A DNA stretch of 64,000 nt from Gymnorhina tibicen (taxonomy: Eukaryota > Chordata > Aves > Passeriformes > Artamidae). The position numbers were made by a program, and so were the translations under genes. Location: NCBI GenBank assembly GCA_013399875.1, contig VXAZ01006886.1, positions 570,107-634,106 on the forward strand, read 5' to 3'. Shown piece by piece: positions 61,141-64,000 of the stretch (position 1 is the stretch's first letter; each line of letters opens with the position of its first letter). Below the pieces are notes generated by a model, which was given only the letters and a program-made list of their open reading frames with translations, had not been told where the DNA came from and did no database searches.

Positions 61141-64000
61141 TACTGAGGTGTCCGGATGCTAAAGCTGCTCCTTGACAGCATTGCTGGGAAACCTTTTAAT
61201 ATACCAGAGCAGCTGCTTTGTCTTCTGGCCCTGGCTTCTTTGGTGCATGCCTGAATAAAGTCACTAAGTGTTTGCACACCAAAACCCACTTAATGTTGAC
61301 AAAAGTGATTCATACGGGGTCTTATAAAAGATTGCTTATCTCCCATGATGAGTTGGGTACAACTGCAAACATAGCTCTAAGTGTCACATTCACAAAACGT
61401 AAGTAAATGCATAAGAATAAAATACAGCAAAAAACCCATCTCCCGTCTTTCCCCAGTTGTTTGCTGATCTCATGTATTTGGGGTTCTGCCTGGCACAGTG
61501 CAGATTTACTGATCCATTAGTGGCTGCTGTTTGGCTGCACCTTCACATAGGAAAAATATGTCTAGAAAATAAACTTGGCACATCAGACACGCCATAACTA
61601 ATTCATTGCAGCCAGCACATTTCCTCCTGTTCTGCTTAACTGCCTCAAGTTTTGATTATGTACAAATTTAATGGTTTGGTTCTGCTAGAAAATCCGGGGT
61701 TTGTTTATTTAAATTTATATTTCTTAATGAATGCATGCAAGAGGAAGCGCTAAGTAATTACAAGTGAGGAACATGGAAAACTACTATGCTGAGCTGAGCA
61801 TTAGTTTTTTGAAAGTACAGGCTCTCCTATGGTTTTTTAATAGTCTAATAAAAATTTTGGTAAACGAGTGATGAAGTGCTTGCAAATTCGAGCAGATGGT
61901 CCCTGGAGGACTCCTTGCTGGGGCAACCTAACAAATCCTCTGGGAACTCTGTTTTGGTGCTTAAGGCAGAGTCCAAGTAACCCTTCTGTGGAGTGGGCAC
62001 AGGGGGAAAAGGCTCTCCTGGTCATAGGTGGATGCTGGGGCTGCTCTTGAGGATTCTCCATCTGTAGCTGTAAGGTGCCTCACTGTATGAAACTTGACAG
62101 TCAGAGGAACACCAGGAAGACAATGAAATTTTGCAAGGTATTTTTTTCTATTTTGGGAAGAACCTACTGACAGACGCAGAGAGAAGAGGGGGAAAAAAAA
62201 TCCATTTCTGCCTCAGGTCTTCTGTCTTGACTGAAGGTAGGAGTGAGGTTACTCTGTGTGACTTTGGGATCTCTTGAAAAGTGAGAAATAGATGCCAAAA
62301 CCAGATTGTCTTGCATTCCCAAGTAAATTTGTTGAACTTGTGCAAGATCACCTTGTTCACAGCATTTTAAAACCTTGCTTTCCTAAGCTATCTTAGATAC
62401 AATTGGGATGTTGGTGATAACATTTTGTTAATTGTTGAGGCAAAATTAAGTCTTGATATGGTTTAGTGAGAGTAGATAAAGCAGTGTTCATAAGAACTCT
62501 GAGCTGATAAGTTATCGTATCAGGAAGAGCACGAGGTGATCAGGGCGGATGTGAGTCACGTGCCAGCTCCAGCCTCGCCACCAGGTTTCTTTGCTGGAGT
62601 AAATTTTTGTGGCCTGGACTGAAGTCAGTAGTGCTTTTGGCCATTTCTAAATAGTTCCATGGTTGCCACAATTAATTTCTTTATTATCTTCCACTAATTT
62701 ATGTATCATGTAGATATTTTAATAAATAGCTTTATCATGTCAACCATGGGGGCCTCTGAGCCAAATGGAATATTATTGTTGAGTTTATTTGCCAGTAGTT
62801 TTGTGGGAGACAGATGCTTTTCCAGATTAGAAGCAAAACTGTGTTTATTTTGTCACTTTCTCCTAATTAGCAGCTGTACGACATCCAGCAGGAATTCAAA
62901 GGGAAGCTTTCCTTCTTCTGTGTCACTGTTGCTGGGATGAAGGCTCTGCGGGCTGGGCTGTGTCCTGACCTGTATCCCAGCCTGGGGACTGTGTGTGCCC
63001 TCTGGGTACCTGCTCTGGTGACCAGGGCTGCAGGAGGCTCCGGGCAATGTGGCAAAGCCCCACTGGGCATGGGGCTGGCATCCTGGGATCTGCACGGAGA
63101 GAGGGAAGAAACCCCTCATTTATTCATCAGCTCTGGCTGGCATTAACCTAGTCACCTGAGAAGTCTTTATTTGCTTTAGCAGTTGGCTCAGCTGAGGGCT
63201 CATTCCTCGTGCTGGAGCTGGTGTTGTCTTGAAACTGTGTTATCATGCCACGGTTTGTGCCTCCTGCAGCGCCGAGAGCGTGTCCTCCATCTCCCACAGG
63301 AGCAACAGGCACCTCCACCATGTAGTGGCCATGTAGGCCACTGTGGCTTTGCTCTGGTACAGGTGAATTCACACTCCGGATCCTTCCCCTGGAGCAAGTC
63401 AGAGAGCCCTGCCATCCTCTCATAATTCATCATTTCCACTGCTCACTGGAGTGTCTGCTGAGAGCCTCCCTGGAACTGTCTGGCAAAGACTAAGCTGGGA
63501 GAGAAGAGAGCTATCCCAAATATTTTTGGTCATGCCTGACATCGGCTTCTTTTCCCCAGGACTTTATTTAATTTCATATACTCTCTAATTTACCTTCTCA
63601 TACAAAGGGAGACTTTCTGCAGGACTTTTGAAGAAAAACTTGGCCTAAAATATTCATTAAATGGCTGCCTCCATAAAAACTCCTACTGTAAAATTTTATC
63701 AGGTGATATGCCCATTGCACAACTGGGCCAAATCCTGTACTCCTGGAGGAGCAGCTGTGTTGTAAATCTGGGGGTTGTCTGGACTTGGAAGATGGTGGGG
63801 TAGAGCTCTGATATAAAGATACCATACATCTTATGAATTCAGGATAGCAGAGGATTTAAAAGCTGAGTCCAGCTCAAACTGTAGTTCTTCTTATCCAGAA
63901 CCCCCACCAGCCACTCATAAAACTGGTTTCTCTCTGGCTCTTCTTTTTCTGAACCTCTTTCTTGCTGGGGCTGTGACAGCAGGTCCTCCAAACCAGCCTG
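61141..64000 (+). other. EPHA4: EPHA4 intron 3 (continues past the edge): no gene
   Basis: No exon 4 of EPHA4 is visible before the right edge. The stretch is AT-rich to about 62,500 and moderately GC-rich at 62,530-63,420, where short open frames occur on both strands without domain similarity. TAATTAG at about 62,863 is one of several isolated homeodomain-type motifs. Confidence 0.5.

Noticed and set aside
62985..63010. CTCF-like match on the - strand
   Set aside because: Only the AGAGGGC core fits and the 5' part of the motif fails at three positions.

Overview
This window is vertebrate nuclear DNA, most probably from a bird. It carries the 5' end of one gene, the ephrin receptor EPHA4 on the + strand, behind about 33 kb of non-coding upstream sequence. 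The bird call rests on a protein sequence that reads as EPHA4, two decayed CR1-like LINE 3' ends and no others, no Alu- or L1-like sequence, and a low visible repeat load. I cannot name the species. No bacterial, viral or plasmid feature was seen.

Layout. (1) 1-33,480: no coding sequence. Mostly AT-rich intergenic DNA with two CR1 relics (near 12.7 kb and 18.5 kb) and several islands that keep CpGs and homeodomain-type TAAT motifs, which makes them candidate enhancers (5.5-5.8, 8.3-9.4, 11.5-12.4, 21.9-22.1, 32.0-33.4 kb). In mammals the DNA 5' of EPHA4 faces PAX3 across a gene-poor interval, so this is probably part of that interval. (2) about 33,480-35,650: a large CpG island interrupted by a 406-base run of N (34,768-35,173). 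It contains a GC box plus TATA-like core promoter candidate, a strong CTCF-like motif, a 20-bp tandem repeat and a 3' splice-site-like sequence 17 bases before the gap. The exon with the start codon and signal peptide is not visible and is most simply placed in the gap. (3) 35,837-35,904: EPHA4 coding exon 2 (68 bp). (4) 40,249-40,912: EPHA4 coding exon 3 (664 bp), carrying most of the ligand-binding domain. (5) 40,913-64,000: the start of a long intron 3 with no further exon visible. It holds several candidate conserved elements, including an 11-bp perfect inverted repeat at 48.0 kb.

The visible parts act as one locus: a CpG-island promoter, a split extracellular domain and surrounding non-coding DNA that may hold its developmental enhancers. 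The least explained features are the isolated CpG cluster at 21.9-22.1 kb, the palindromes in the upstream islands, the splice-site-like boundary beside the gap, and the CTCF-like motif at the promoter. I found no convincing new gene or new type of biological system.
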